Below, piece after piece: positions 1 through 12,464 of a DNA stretch of 64,000 bases (position 1 is the stretch's first letter; each line of letters starts with the position of its first letter). The stretch comes from Mauremys mutica. Lineage: Eukaryota > Chordata > Testudines > Geoemydidae. The notes below the pieces were generated by a model. The model saw nothing but the letters and a program-made list of their open reading frames with translations. It was not told where the DNA came from and did no database searches. Both the position numbers and the translations under genes were made by a program. The DNA is taken from the NCBI RefSeq assembly GCF_020497125.1, contig NC_059077.1, positions 18,918,840 to 18,982,839 of the forward strand. Reading direction: 5' to 3'.

Positions 1-2830
1 AGGGATTTGAACTTTTAGACTCAGGCTATCAAAATGCAATTTCATACCTCCACACAAGGAGAAATAACACTGATAGAATTTCCACTTATCTTTACGCCAA
101 CAAATTTTGAAAGTAACACACTGCTGGAGTGCTGCTCTTTTACTCCGAATGGAATGAGGTAGAGGTTAAAAGTCGCTGGTGATATTTTTATTACAACAGG
201 GTATAATTGGTGAATTAAAAGGATAAAACGAACACTAGCAACATAGCCAGTGCTGTGCACACAGAACTAAAGAAAAATGAAATGGGATTGGGGGGTGGGT
301 GGGTGAAAGCTCTGCTTTCAGCTCTGCAGTTTAAGTGTTCAAAGACTAAAATGTAAAGTGAGCTGCAAGGGTCAGCTCTGGATAAGAGCCCACATTCTGT
401 GTCTCAGCATCCGTTCAGGAATAAATTTGGCTCTTAATCAGGGCTGACAATTAGGCTGTACAGTTAATATTTTTACAGCTGTTTTATTAATAACATATAC
501 AGAGCATCCAGCCAGGATTTGTTGGAGACACCTCAGGAAAACGAATGATGTAAATAACAGATGGATGTAGAATATTCTTACACACAGGCGTAAAGATATT
601 CCCATCTTGTTTAGAAGGAATTTAAATAGACAGATTGTAGAGAAACAGGCAGGAAAAAAAAAGAAAAATAAGAAGAAAGAAGAGTACATACAGCACAGTA
701 TATAGAATATTAGGTATTTACAGTGCCTGACATACCCACTTGAAGTAACAGTAGCATTCAAAAGACTAACAGTGCCCAGGGTTGCCGTGCAAGATTTTTC
801 TGATTATCAACCTTTTTAAGCAGATGGCATTATTACCTCGATGCTTTTGTTAATATACGCTATGTTTATGTCCCTGTGGTTTACAGAGTGTGTCAGCGAG
901 GGCCATATCCTGCAGCCATGGGACCAAAGCTGGATTGCTTTAGGAGTCACTTAACCCTCTCACATGATATATAAGCCCTACACATTTAGAAAAATCTTTT
1001 TTTTAACTATATTTTTGTTAATTTCTTAGAAAGATCTGAGTCTCCTAGACTCAGGCGACTTCTTTCTCAATTCCACAGTCCCCATCGCCACATCTCTGCT
1101 CCCTGTTCCACTTTATTTTGTTCACCTTAGTAGCTATTCCTGCTTTCCTATATCACAACTAGTTCTGCATCATCTGAGCAAGTTTGCCTCACTGCTCTGG
1201 TGGCTCTCTCTTCAGTACCTCTGACGCACCTTGGATGATTACACTTTTAATTCTCTGGTGTCAACTTGACTATCACATAATTTTTTGTACTTGTACATGT
1301 AATAGTAGAATTCAAAGCATTTTAAAAATAAAAGCATTTTAAATTATTCCTTTAAATATGTTTTCATGTTGAACATAATTATTAACGTATAGACAGGCAA
1401 CAAACAAGTACTGTATGCATTACAGAGATTTTTTTTTAAAAAGAATGCTATGCTGTCATTAAACAACCACCCAATGCCAAGCGATAAACATAAAGTTGTG
1501 ATCACTGCGTAGTAGATTTTGTGGTCCCAAATTAGGTTAAACTGATTTTTAAAGACACATTAGATTTTTTTTATTTTGTATTTTCCCCTCGTGGTCTCAC
1601 TACAGGACAGAATGGAGGTTGTATCCTCAATTTCCATATTGTAACATGATTGCATAGCTTTTTAAGTTTAACCAGAACTCTGAATTTCCTGAGTTTACAG
1701 TGCTTGCTTAGGGGATAATTACAACATACTTGTAATAATTTTACCTTTGAAATACTGATAGGCATTCAATCCTTATTCCAATATAATGTAGTTTTTTTTA
1801 ATCTGTGACTCTGTTAGAGGGTTTGAACATGGTGGCAAAATACTGGAGAGGAGAACTGGATGACATGATGTATCGGGACTCCCAAAATGTTTTGACAAAA
1901 TACCTCACAACAGCCTACTAAAGAAGTAATCAGTCATGGGGTGAGAGGTAAAGTACAGTCATGCCCATGTATAATGACAATCAAAACATCTACAGATACA
2001 ATAGGATATTTTAATAGTATGTTTTTGAAAACAACGACAAACCCTCAGGGATGGGAGTCAGAAAGGTTATCCCATAAATGTCCACTACAAGTATTTTTGC
2101 ATCTTCTTGTGGAGTAGCGGATACTGGTCATTGTGAGAGATAGGACACGGGCTTGGATGAACCATTGGCAACCACAAAAGGGATGCTAGCATGGGAAAAG
2201 AGAGTTCATTTTTAAAAGCTGATCAAATGTTCTCAGAAACATATTTACATGATCAGCTTCTTTTTGTCTAAACCTGCTGGCTTCTTTATAAAGGGAAACC
2301 AAATCCTTTTTCTAAGGAATAACATCCCTCTGATTTTAAAAAAAAAATCTTTGGGCTGGATTCTCCAGGCTGCTAAATTCACTTTGTTTACATAGTACAA
2401 TGTGAACTGAAACCTGGTTGAGATCCCTTATGTAGGGAGGATCTATAATGGTGTAAAACTGGGAGAGGCAAATTATCCGCTGGGCCTCCTCCACTGGAGT
2501 AGTGTGCCCAAGGTTAAGAGGGATGGGGAGTGGGTGTGTCTGGGTGGGGAGATGAGGTAGGGTGTAGATTAGGGGAAGGGAGGTGAATGGGTGTGTCCCT
2601 GGAAGAACAAGGCTCCACCACACCTGTTTCCTTGCTGATGGCATGTCTTCCATTAGGAATGTAATTTTAAAATGTCTCCCTGTTGGGGCCAGGCAGAAAG
2701 ACTCAGGGAGCTGTAATTGGTTGCCTGTTAGCCCCGACTCTTCACTGTATCTGAGCTCTTTGCAACTCAGTGGCGAATTTCACCCTTTGTTTTCTTGCAT
2801 TCATTTTATAAAAGCTTGTTATTGTAACTG
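1..2830. other. Unresolved AT-rich DNA
   Basis: No exon, RNA gene or repeat family could be recognised. The open frames are short and AT-driven. A G-rich patch near 2515-2600 is low-complexity only. Confidence 0.5.
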
Positions 2831-3100
2831 AGCCCCTGTCAGGAACACTCGGGAAGCTGGATAACACCAAAGGCAAGGTTTATTCCCCTTGCACCTTCAC
2901 AGAGCTCACATTCTTATCTCTCCTTCTCCTCCTCCATCTCCTCTTTCCCCATACAGCCTGCTCTCCATGGTGCAACCTGGGAATTGTAGTTCCTGCACCC
3001 AAAGCTACAAGCACCCTAGGAACAATCTTACAAATTCAAACTCGTGCGGCTATCTGCACCTAGCTAGATACAACACTTGTTTTTCCAAAACCTGTATTTG
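2831..3100 (-). other. Possible LTR-like relic, unresolved
   Basis: A pyrimidine-rich stretch follows an antisense polyadenylation-like signal (rttTATT context near 2878). It begins TGTCAGG at 2837, as the end of an antisense LTR would. No target duplication was found, so this is only a suspicion. Confidence 0.15.
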
Positions 3101-3104
3101 GAGC

Positions 3105-3245
3105 CAAATTAGACCTGAAGGACCCAATTCAGGAAAATCACCTGTGCACTTGCCTAATTGTAAGCATGTGCTTAAGCCCATCCCTATTCAGCAAATAACT
3201 TAAGTGTGTGCTTAAAAGTGTAAGTGCTTTGCTACACTGGGGCCT
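3105..3245. repeat. Palindromic MITE-like relic ('GTGCTTAAG' type)
   Basis: The segment carries the motif set AAGCATGTGCTTAAG, GTGTGTGCTTAA and AAGTGCTTTGCT. These belong to an abundant foldback repeat of turtles and crocodilians. Related copies in this window are near 10250, 26725, 38750, 52735 and 57225. The family name is not certain. Confidence 0.5.
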
Positions 3246-4720
3246 CCATTAGCAGATTTCTTGGGGTGAACAGCTGCCCCATATTTGTGTACAATCTGAG
3301 GAGCTAAACATCAGCAGTGTATGATACACAAATGCTTTGCACATAAATGGTAAAACAAAATCATTTGGCACAAGTCGCGAGTGAATCACATGGATTTGCA
3401 ATTGCACTTGTACACTGGAGTTTTCTTTGGAGCTTCACATGCAGGTCCGATGGTTAGCAGCTGTAATTGTTTTTAGTTGCTGAAGCCTGGGTTATCCATC
3501 CAACATATAGCAAAGACTGGAGAAAATGAGGTTAGGGTTAGAAAATACCACAAGGTACACAGGAAACCTGAGGGAAAATGTGGGGCACTGCGGGAACATG
3601 TGGCCTGTGAAGGAAAAATATGAAAGGAGATCATAGGCAAGATTCAGCCTGGCCCCTGCGCAGGTGCAAAAGCAGATGACAGACACCTCATGCATCAGTG
3701 CAGGTACCAAGATGATAGAAATCTCTAAAGGGGCATGAGGCTTTGTGAGAGGTGTGCTTCTGCCACGGCATAGATGCTACGGTAATAGCGCTGTCCCCTC
3801 CCCTCTCACCTGCTGCGCTGGCCAGCAGAGCTATCAAGGTTGCTGATGGGAGAAGGTGCTGCCAATGCTTACATGGTGATAGATCAACATCACTCTCAGG
3901 AGCCCCTACTGACGGAGCACCTTCTCCAGGCAAAGTAGTTCCTGGTTCTCATCTGCAATATTCTCAGTGCAGGGCTTTGGCATGAAGGCACATGAGACTG
4001 AGAGCCCTATGAACTGAAGTGTTCTTCCACTCAGTTATCTAGTTAGAGATGTTGAATACTGCAAAATGGTTTCCATGAACAGTTCACATTTTTAACACAT
4101 TTTCTTCAAATGTGTTTGCCCCCCTTTTTGTTTTTTGCTTTCCATGAATATTCTTCCAAATGAATTCGCCGGCCCTGTGTGCTGAAATCATGCATTGGAA
4201 ATGAATATTGCAGAATATTTGCAGAAAGCAAATTTGGAGTTTGTACCTGCACTAGACCTGTAATAGTTGTAACAGTAACATTCATCCAGTCAGGGAACAA
4301 AAACATGCCATATGGCCCATGTGTCCAATAAGAAGAGCTCACATTTTTTAATATCAAATCAACACGCACAACAAATCACACACACGCAATCTATAGATTT
4401 ATTAGCAGAAATTATTTGATGGATATTTTTGAATAAAAATAGTATTTGAGAAAATGGCAATAATGCCAACTCCCTCAATTCTATCATGGGCCTTGCAACA
4501 CTGGGTGTTTTTCTCAAAGCCTCAGCTCCTGGAACCCTGTGCTTATGTGAGAGTCTCAGCTTTCAGCTTTTTTTAAAAAAGGAAGCTTCTAGCCCTCGTG
4601 GTTGCAGAAGGTAGCTTGAAAATGTGAATCCTAAAGGCCGAAAAAAACAGATAGCAAATAACAAAACCATGAATCCAGAGTTACTGTGAAGACTCGAAGA
4701 CCACAATTTACAAAATCAGG
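3246..4720. other. Unresolved DNA
   Basis: Nothing was recognised. Open frames at 3688-3985 on both strands overlap each other and look like chance frames in a GC-richer patch. Confidence 0.45.
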
Positions 4721-4724
4721 AGCC

Positions 4725-5000
4725 TGAAGTTAGACTTCTAGATCCATATTTAGGCCACTAAATAACCTGATTTTCAAAAGTGTGAGTGCCCAGAAGTTCC
4801 CGCTGAATTTATTGATAACGATGACAGATACGGGTTTCTCAATACTTTTGAACATCAGGCCCCCTAGGCTCAAGTTCTGCAAAGACAACTGTGCAGGCAC
4901 AGGTCTCCACCAATATGAATCTCTTGGCAAGACTGGGAGCATATGTACCTACCTATATATAAATTTAGGAGACCAATCTTTGGCACCCATTTTTGAAAGT
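4725..5000. repeat. Palindromic 'TTTTCAAAAGTG' repeat relic
   Basis: The phrases TTTAGGCCACTAAATAACCTGATTTTCAAAAGTG (in part), GAACATCAGGCCCC and TTTTTGAAAGTCTTGG match the 'gattttcaaaagtg...aggc' palindromic family. Other copies here are at 7135-7286, 12165-12420 and 26855-27035. It is strongly diverged. Confidence 0.35.
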
Positions 5001-6044
5001 CTTGGTATAGAAACATAGTTCTGAATTGAATATTTCCATATTAATAGACAGTGCTGCAGACCACTTAATGTTTTGTTTAGTGAAAAGGTAACCTCCTCAG
5101 TAATAGCTGAAGATGGTACAGATGAGGACCACCACTTTTCAACGGTTATGTTAACCTATCTTAATCATAACTAACATGTCGTTTTAAACATGTCACTTAC
5201 ATGAATTAGAGGGGTTTTCTGTTCTATCTGAAGACGGACTAAATTAAACGGCAACTCAGCAAGAAGAGTAGAAAGAACTTAAGGAGCTCTTTCACATCCA
5301 GTCAGAAGCAGTAGCTGAGTATCCTTTAATGTTTAGTCAGTGGTTATAAAACTTCCCTGGTCTGGGGCTGAGAGAGAATTGGGGGACTAGGATTTGCGAT
5401 TCTAGACACAAACATGCTGCAGCTGATGAAGACCTTGAATATTTCTGAGTAAAGGGATTACTAATAACTTCATCAGGACCTCTGTAACTGCAACTGATTA
5501 TTCTAACTTCCAGCTATTTTGCAATTATTTGAGTTCAAGTCTCGAAGTGCTACATCACATTGCTTTTAACTAGCTAAGTATGTGTGTGTGCTACCAATAG
5601 CTAAATATCCCAAACCTGTAAATGGGATACTGTGTGATTCTTATTATTAACAATACCAAAGTAAAATTAAAAGTGGGAACTCATCACTGCATACTTAATG
5701 TGCTACTTTGTGGCAACTATATATATTGCAAACTTCTCTAAAATCTGTGTAATCCAAACTAACATGGGATGCAACACATTAGATGCATCAGGAAAAGTTC
5801 AAGAATAGAACTGGAGCATTAGCTTTGAATTTCTTGGCTGATGGGTTTGAAGTTACAGTAGATCTTAACTATTAAGCCAAATAACAGGATTTTCTTTTGC
5901 CCTCCAAACAGCCTTTAGGTCTACATTTCATTGCATACAAATCACGGCAATATTTTAGTGCCTCCCGGTACCTCATCGGTGGATGTTTAGTCAGGCACAT
6001 TTCAACTCCATTATCATCTGTTGGTGTCTATTGTAGGTGTTTGT
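5001..6044. other. Unresolved AT-rich DNA
   Basis: No recognisable gene or repeat was seen. Confidence 0.45.
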
Positions 6045-6265
6045 AATTTTTATTTATAGATATTTCTATGGCACTTAGCGGCAAGATATTTGAGCACCTC
6101 ACAATGTTAAATGCAGCATGTCTTGCTATTATTTATATGGTTCCCATCACCATAGGATCTGTGCGGCTCACAAGCAATGAATTCATCCTCACCACCCATT
6201 TGTAAGGTAAGGAAACAGTAACACCATTTTAGCTGTGGGAAATTAAGGTGCAGAAAGTGGTATTT
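6045..6265 (+). repeat. Ancient CORE-SINE/L2-like relic
   Basis: The text runs from a 'TTTATAGATATTTCTATGGCACTTAG' type opening through 'GAATTCATCCTCACCACC' and 'AAGGTAAGGAAACAG' to 'GGGAAATTAAGGTGCAGAAAG'. That order matches old amniote SINE/L2-tail repeats. Divergence is high and the family is uncertain. Confidence 0.35.
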
Positions 6266-6889
6266 TCAGAAGTGTCTCAGTTTGACTCCACACTGTACAC
6301 ATAGTAACGTAGATGAACTAAATATCTAGGCTACCAATGACTGGCTGAGAGCAAGTATCCCAGATGAAATGCAGATAAACAGTTTGTTGTGAAATTAATA
6401 TATATATATAAACCAAGAGGTAAACAGTGCACTAAAACAGGAGCCAATACATAACTGTATGGTAAAATACTATAAAAAAACAGAAATTAATGATATTTTA
6501 AAAAATTACAATAACGATCAGTACAGTAAGCTCCGTTGGGAACACACAGGCTTCCTAGAGAATGTCTGCCTTGGCTGTCAATGCCTTTATTAACACGCGT
6601 TCTGTAGGGCCGTGCGTGGAGCGCAGGGTAAGACCTTGAGAGTCTGCTGTCTACAGGGATTTAAATACAGAGCTTGTGTTATCAGTGATTAAAGTTCATT
6701 TTAGTTTATTTGAGGGTAAGGAGAAGAATAAACAGCAATTAACACCAAATTTAACAGCACTGCTATTTTATGCAGCCTATTCCTAACAGTGGCAGGAGGA
6801 CATGCTTGCATTGCCATGAAATGTTACATATCTGACTGAATGCAAAAAGCTGGAAAAGCAGATTACTCTATATACTGCACAACACAGAG

Positions 6890-7480
6890 GATGGCCTGGA
6901 TGAGGGTACACTGTTAGAAGGCCTCAGTTCAGTTCTTGGCTCTGGCTGGATGACCTTGGGAAAGTCATTTTGACCAAATTTTTCAAAAGTGGCCACTAAC
7001 TTGAGGTGCCTCCATTTTTGGCTGCCCCACTGCAAAAACCTACCACCTGGCTTCAGGGGTGCACACCGCTTCTGTTGATTCAAACAGGAGTTTCTGTCTA
7101 TCTTGGCATTTACTTCCCAAGTGGTAGTATCTCAGGGCCAGGTTTTTACAGCTATTTAGATGGATAGGTGCCTTGTGGGATTTTTAAAGGTGTCTAGCCA
7201 CCTAACTCCCACTGATTTCAGGCAATTCAAAAAATCTCACTTAGCTGCATCTTTAGGCTCCTAAGTGCCTTTAAAAATTTGGGCCACAATTTCTCAAATA
7301 TAGTGGGTGCTTAACCCCTCTGAAAATGAGGCCTTGTCTCAGATTGACCTACTAAATTTCGAGGTCACCTTTGAAACATTTGGTCTGAATATCTCTTTAC
7401 CCCAGTTTCTTCATCTATAAAATGGAGGTGCTGTGACTTCCCTTCCTCGCAGCAGTGTGGTGAGGCTAATTGTATTATTT
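6890..7480 (+). repeat. CORE-SINE (MIR-like), interrupted
   Basis: The left half (6890-6971) holds the typical 'TGACCTTGGGAAAGTCA' block. The right half (7386-7480) continues with 'CCCAGTTTCTTCATCTATAAAATGG' and the 'GTGGTGAGGCTAATTG' tail. The two halves join into one SINE once the foldback element at 6972-7385 is removed. Confidence 0.6.
6972..7385. mobile_element. Foldback DNA element inside the CORE-SINE
   Basis: The ends are inverted repeats: GACCAAATTTTTCAAAAGTG at the left and, on the opposite strand, GACCAAATGTTTCAAAGGTG at the right. The interior has further 'TTTAGGCTCCTAAGTGCC' palindromic blocks (7135-7286). The element is non-coding. A clear target duplication is not visible. Confidence 0.5.
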
Positions 7481-7513
7481 CTATGGATTGGGAAGAGAGA
7501 GGGTTGACTAGTT

Positions 7514-8231
7514 CAGTGGTTTTCAAACTTTTTTTCTGGCGACCCAGTTGAAGAAAATTGTTGATGCCCACGACGCAACGGAACTAGGGATGAGGGGTTT
7601 GGGGTGTGGGAGGGGCTCAGGGCTAGGGCAGAGGGTTGGGCTGCGGGGGTGAGGGCTGTGGGGTGGGGCTGGGAATGAGGGGTTCAGGGTGTGGGAAAAG
7701 GGTCTGAGCTGGGGGTTGGAGTGCAGGAGGGGGTCAGGGCTCTGGGCTGGGGGTGCTGGCTCTGGGGTGGAGCCAGGGATGAGGGGTTTGGGGTGCAGGA
7801 AGGGGCTCCAGGTTTGTGGGGGGCTCAAGGCTGGGGCAGGGGCTTGGAGCACGGGCTTACCTCGGGTGGCTCCCCATCAGCAATGCAGTGGGGGTGCTAA
7901 GGCAGGCTTCCTCTAGCCCTCAGGCACCACCACCACCCCCAGCTCCCATTGGCTGGGAACTGGCCAATGAGAGTGCGGAGCCAGTGCTTGGGGCAGAGGC
8001 AGCGCTCGGAGCCCTGCGGCCCCCCCACCTATGAGCCGGACCTGCTGCTGGCTGCTTTCGAGGTGCAGCACGGTGTCACAACAGGTAGGGACTAGCCTGC
8101 CTTAGCTGGGCAGCACCACCAAGGGGACTTTTAATGGCCCGGTCGGCAGCGCTGACCAGAACCACCGTGACCCAGTGCCTTACATTCCGTGACCCAGTAC
8201 TGGGTCGCGACCCATGGTTTGAAAACCACTG
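7514..8231 (+). mobile_element. Non-autonomous hAT-type transposon with G-rich core
   Basis: Terminal inverted repeats CAGTGGTTTTCAAAC and GTTTGAAAACCACTG bound a 718-bp element. The subterminal 'GCGACCCAG/CTGGGTCGCGACCC' pair supports a hAT (Charlie-like) origin. The flanking 8-mers are gactagtt and gactaggg, a decayed 8-bp target duplication (6/8). The core (about 7586-7850) is an irregular minisatellite of 'GGGATGAGGGGTTTGGGGTG' and 'GGGCTGGGGG' units. The open frames inside it arise from the G-rich composition and are not genes. Confidence 0.75.
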
Positions 8232-8649
8232 GACTAGGGAGACAGCATCATCCCTTATGAAACCTATATAAGATACAGGTATAAAATAACATAGAGCCAG
8301 TCAACATGGGTATTTTTTCCCTTCCACTATGGTGGGGGAAGGAAGGCTTGGGGAAAGCTTCAAGCATGCTGCCCAAGGATTTTACCATTAATGACAATAT
8401 AGCAGATGGTGGGAGGACCCAAGTGCTACCTGGATTCTGTAATACCTTTGGGTTTAAAGGGTCAGATCTCCTTCTTATTCAGTTAAGGTACAACTCATCC
8501 TCCATTAAATTATATGAAGGAAATTCTGTGAACAACTTTGAGTTTCCAATTCCTTATGCAGTATGTCTCCCAATTTGGCCCTAAATGGATTATTAAAGAT
8601 GGACTGTAGTGAATGTTATTTGAATTCTTGTATTCTTATTTAATAAAGG

Positions 8650-8940
8650 TAATATTGGCCTGTGGATCAGGAGATATGGAATCAGTTCCCAGCTCTGCCA
8701 CAGATTTCGTCCGTGATCTTGGGCAAGTCACTTTCTCTTTCTGTGCCTCAGTTCCCCTTCTGTAAAATGGAGATAATAGTACTTTTCTCCCACCCTTTGT
8801 CTTGTCTACTTAAACTGTAAACTCTCTGCGACAGGGACTCTCTTCCACTATGTATGTACAGTGCTTAGTGCAATAAGGTCCTGATTCTGGCTGGGGTCAC
8901 AACATGCTGCTATAAACATTATTGCTAAAGGATTTTATTT
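8650..8940 (+). repeat. CORE-SINE (MIR-like) with L2/CR1-like tail
   Basis: In order: 'CCCAGCTCTGCCACAG', 'CTTGGGCAAGTCAC', 'GTGCCTCAGTTCCCC', 'TGTAAAATGGAGATAAT', then the tail 'GTACAGTGCTTAGTGCAATAAGGTCC'. This is the usual order of a turtle CORE-SINE transcribed left to right. Confidence 0.7.
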
Positions 8941-9920
8941 AGTATGAAATATTCACATATATTTAAAAATTGTTCTGTTTTCTCAATCTAGACAGCAATT
9001 GAAATATGATCATAGGCTATTCCCTGAGGTGTTCCCATAAAGAAAATCCTAGTGTATGGGGAAGAATGAATGAGCCATAAACACATATTTTGTTTACAAG
9101 TGTGGTTATATTGGTCTTAATGCAGCCTGCTCCCCATGTTAAGCATTAATGTTCTCTTTTATATACTTACTACTCATTAGGATCACATCATTAGAGCTTG
9201 ACTACATAATTAAATTTCGTTAACTGTAAAACACAGGAATCCAAGCTTTCTGAATTTCAAAGCCCCCTTGCCAGGTATAACAAACAAACATCGAGGCATA
9301 CAGTTGAGTACATGCCAGGAGTTACTCTATTAGGCAGATAACAGGATAATCAGGCATTTTAGTGAAGATAGTTAAAGGATAAAAATTGGAAGCAGATAGT
9401 CAACTGCTTAGTTTGCTGATTTGCTGCACAGCTCTACAGTAAAGACGTCTTCCACATAAATTTAACAATTATTGTATTGCCCTTTTCCAAGAAAGGGTAA
9501 AGGAGATTTGTAGGAGCACTTAACACATGCAAATCCCCACCTCTCTAAACCAAAGCAGTCTGTTAAATGGGTCCATAAATTTTGTAAGTATTCTGTCCTT
9601 TTAGAAACCATACCTTTTTTTTCTTTTAATGTAATTAAACTTGTACCTTATTATAACACAACTGTTGGGAACCAAACATTTAATATACACTACGTGGGTG
9701 TTTATAAGAAAGAGGGTGATTGTCATTGGGTTAATGTAGGCAGGAGGTCTGTATAAAGTACAGTACCATATCATGAAATTGTCAATTGTTTTCTCAAACA
9801 TAAGCTGAGGCCATTTCATTCCTTAGAATGCCCAATTCCACATTTGGGTGCTAAAATCAGCACTTGGGCATCCAAATACCTGTCTGAGGCACCTGTGACA
9901 ATCTGAGCTGACAGTCTGCA
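8941..9920. other. Unresolved AT-rich DNA
   Basis: No gene, RNA or repeat was recognised. Confidence 0.45.
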
Positions 9921-9922
9921 GT

Positions 9923-10065
9923 GTTGTTGTAGCCGTGTTGGTCCCGGCATATGAGAGAGACAAGGTGAGTGAAGTAATATCTTTTGGTGGACCAACTGCT
10001 GTTGGTGAGAGAGGCAAGCTTTCAAGCTCACACAGAGCTCTTCTGGAGCTTGAAATCCAAGTGTC
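9923..10065 (+). repeat. SINE-like repeat ('TAGCCGTGTTGGTC' head)
   Basis: It begins with GTTGTAGCCGTGTTGGTCCC and continues through GAGAGACAAGGTGAGTGAAG, GGTGGACCAACTGCTGTTGG and ACACAGAGCTCTTCTGGAG. The same element is very common in turtle and crocodilian DNA. The head resembles that of the hairpin repeats at 39077 and 45847 (GGGTAGCC.TGTTAGTCTG). The class name is uncertain. Confidence 0.6.
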
Positions 10066-10194
10066 TGCCTTTGAATGTTTGGCTGTTGCTTTAACTTTAT
10101 TTGTTTTGTTTTTTTTATCTTCACTGCTGGTTAATGATATACCAACAAACTCTGTCAAGGTTTTACTGATAGTGAAGCATATAAAGCCTTTGGT

Positions 10195-10385
10195 ATCTTC
10201 TCCCAGATACTTGAAGGTTCTAGCCTGCAAGGTGCTGACCTCATCATTTAAAATAATCCCTAACTTTAAACACGTGAGTAATCCTGTTGATATCATTGGG
10301 ACTGTTCAGGTGCTTAAAGATAAGGAAGCACTTTGGTGGTTTGGGCCTGGAGACTTTAGCACCTCACAGGATCGAGCCCATACTG
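10195..10385. repeat. Palindromic MITE-like mosaic
   Basis: It contains GCCTGCAAGGTGCTGA, AACTTTAAACACGTGAGTAA and AGCACCTCACAGGATCGAGCCC, parts of foldback repeats abundant in archosaurs and turtles. The 199-codon open frame spanning 9935-10534 runs through these repeats and is not a gene. Confidence 0.5.
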
Positions 10386-11830
10386 GTCATCATCTCATGT
10401 CCTATGACCTGCTAAAACAGTTGAGACTGACCAGATTATTTTTGCACTCTGTCACATGGTCCCATCTTGACCTGATTGGGAGCCAGGACTTCTCTATACT
10501 AGAACCTCATTTGTGGAACAATCTCACTGAGTAGGCAACCAACTTCTGTGGCCAACTGCTGGCAGGATTAGGTCTTCAGTTTATACTGTTTAAATAGAGT
10601 TCCTAATGGACAACTCTGATGCAATGTATTGCATTTTGTTTCCCTAGCTATTGCATGCAGAACACCTTCAATAAATTACTTACATAAAAGGTGCCTATAG
10701 TGCAATTTATTATATGATTATTGTACAAAGCTCTAGTTGAAAATTAATGAGGTTGGACAGTACTTAAATCCCATATTCTAGAGTTAATATTCATGCATTG
10801 GCCCACTTCTTTTATGATTCTTGTCATAATGCTGTGATACTGCATCACTGCCAATTTAACTACACTTTTGCCGGTATGATGAATAAGGAAAAATGAAAAT
10901 TGCATTTGGCACTTTTAATCAGATAATTATTTTTAAGAAACTAGCAGGAATGTTAAATACATTTCCCAGTTTTTTCCATCTGTTCCAACCGACGTGCAAG
11001 ACTGGCACTGAAATAACGAGGCAGATCTCATGAATATGCCTCATAATGAATATTTCAGGATTATCAGTGTACAAGGATGTATATGCGATATCTGTTTTGC
11101 AGGACATCTGGTTGCAACATGTGCCTCATTAAGTTACACCTGTAAATTTGAGGTCAATTTTTAAACCAGTAATGGTAATAAAGAATTCAATGAATAAGAT
11201 TATTAAGGGTGCCAGGTGTTGGATGTTGTAAGTACTAGTATATTGCTCAAATGCTGGTAACCTATTGTTAATTACTATAGCTCCAAAATTTCTGGTGTAG
11301 TGTGTCTAGAAGCACAATTATAGTTAAATCACTAGTAACGTTGTTGTGCTTGAAATGTCTTTTTCCTGCTGCTTAAAACAATACTCTAGTAATGGTACTT
11401 GAGGAATATAATGACCTTTGAATAATTCCACAATTCATAGTGGGCAAACTACACTATAGAATATAAATCACCTTGAAAGTTTGCCTAAGAGTCAAATCTT
11501 GAACTTCTTTATTCAGTGTGTGTGTGTGGGGGGGGATCACCTTTTTTTCCTTTTTAAGTTTTGTGCCCTTCCCAGTCAAGTGGGGATGCATGAGATGATC
11601 CAGAAAAGAGTAAATGTAGGGCCAGATCCTGCCCAGCCCTGTGACTGGTGTGCAATAGGATACAGGGAGTAAGCAGAAGGAATGTTCCCCTCCTTGAACG
11701 GTCAAGCACAATTGCAGCCCCTGTACTCAAAGGAAGTTTTAGGTAGCTGGTTAAATTAGTTCTCTGGCTGCTTTTGTGCCATTAGTCTCACAAAACAGCC
11801 AGAATCTGGCCTGATTACCTAGGGTTACCG
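10386..11830. other. Mostly unresolved AT-rich DNA
   Basis: Only a trace of a palindromic 'GGGCCAGATCCTGCCC' repeat near 11618 is visible. A short GT/G tract lies at 11516-11536. No gene was seen. Confidence 0.45.
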
Positions 11831-11833
11831 AGT

Positions 11834-11992
11834 GAGGTGGTGGAATCTCCATCCTTAGACGTTTTTAAGGCCCGGCTTGACAAAGCCCTGGCTGGGATGA
11901 TTTAGTTGGGAATTGGTCCTGCTTTGAGCAGGGAGTTGGACTAGATGACCTCCTGAGGTCTCTTCCAAGCCTGATATTCTATGATTCTATGA
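11834..11992 (+). mobile_element. CR1 LINE 3' end
   Basis: A 5'-truncated CR1 with the classic tail. 'GAGGTGGTGGAATCTCCATCC' leads into 'CAGGGAGTTGGACTAGATGACC' and it ends in two ATTCTATG units at 11976-11991. CR1 integrates by target-primed reverse transcription starting at these 8-mers. Confidence 0.9.
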
Positions 11993-12164
11993 CATAGATA
12001 ATTTGGTTAAAAGGGACAAGATGCCTGATCCAAAGTCCAAATTCAATAAGAAGACTCCTGTAGATTTCAGTGGGACCTGGATGAAGCCCAAGGTGGCTGT
12101 ATACATGCATTTGAAGGGTGTAAACACAAGAGATTAAAATAAATTATTTAAAATAGCACTAATG

Positions 12165-12420
12165 ATTATGGGTAAAAATTTCCAAAAGAGTCCAAGGGCC
12201 ATATTTTCACAGGTAATTAATTGCCTAAAGATCCAGAAATCAATGGAATTAGCTGCATTGGTGCTTTTGAAAATCGCACCCGGCACGTTTAGGCACCTAA
12301 ATACCGTACCTGTAAAAATCTGGCCCTAAGTGAGTCTGTGGCATTTAAGAGCCTAAATAACTTAGATATTTTTGAAAATAGAACTTAGGCTTCTAAGTCA
12401 CTTACACACTTATGGATGTT
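12165..12420. repeat. Palindromic 'TTTAGGCACCTAAAT' repeat
   Basis: An internal inverted organisation with AGGCACCTAAATACC, AAAATCTGGCCCTAAG and GAACTTAGGCTTCTAAGTCAC places it in the same family as 7135-7286 and 26855-27035. Confidence 0.45.
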
Positions 12421-12464
12421 TTACCTGGTATCTAGCCAGATGAAATTAAGTATAGTCAGGTAAA

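Noticed and set aside
1..30. Possible antisense tRNA-SINE B box at the window edge (GGATTTGAAC)
   Set aside because: Too short and cut by the window start to support a call.
9935..10534. 199-codon open frame on +, the third longest in the window
   Set aside because: It runs through a SINE-like repeat and palindromic MITE relics. No domain, splice context or codon signature supports a gene.
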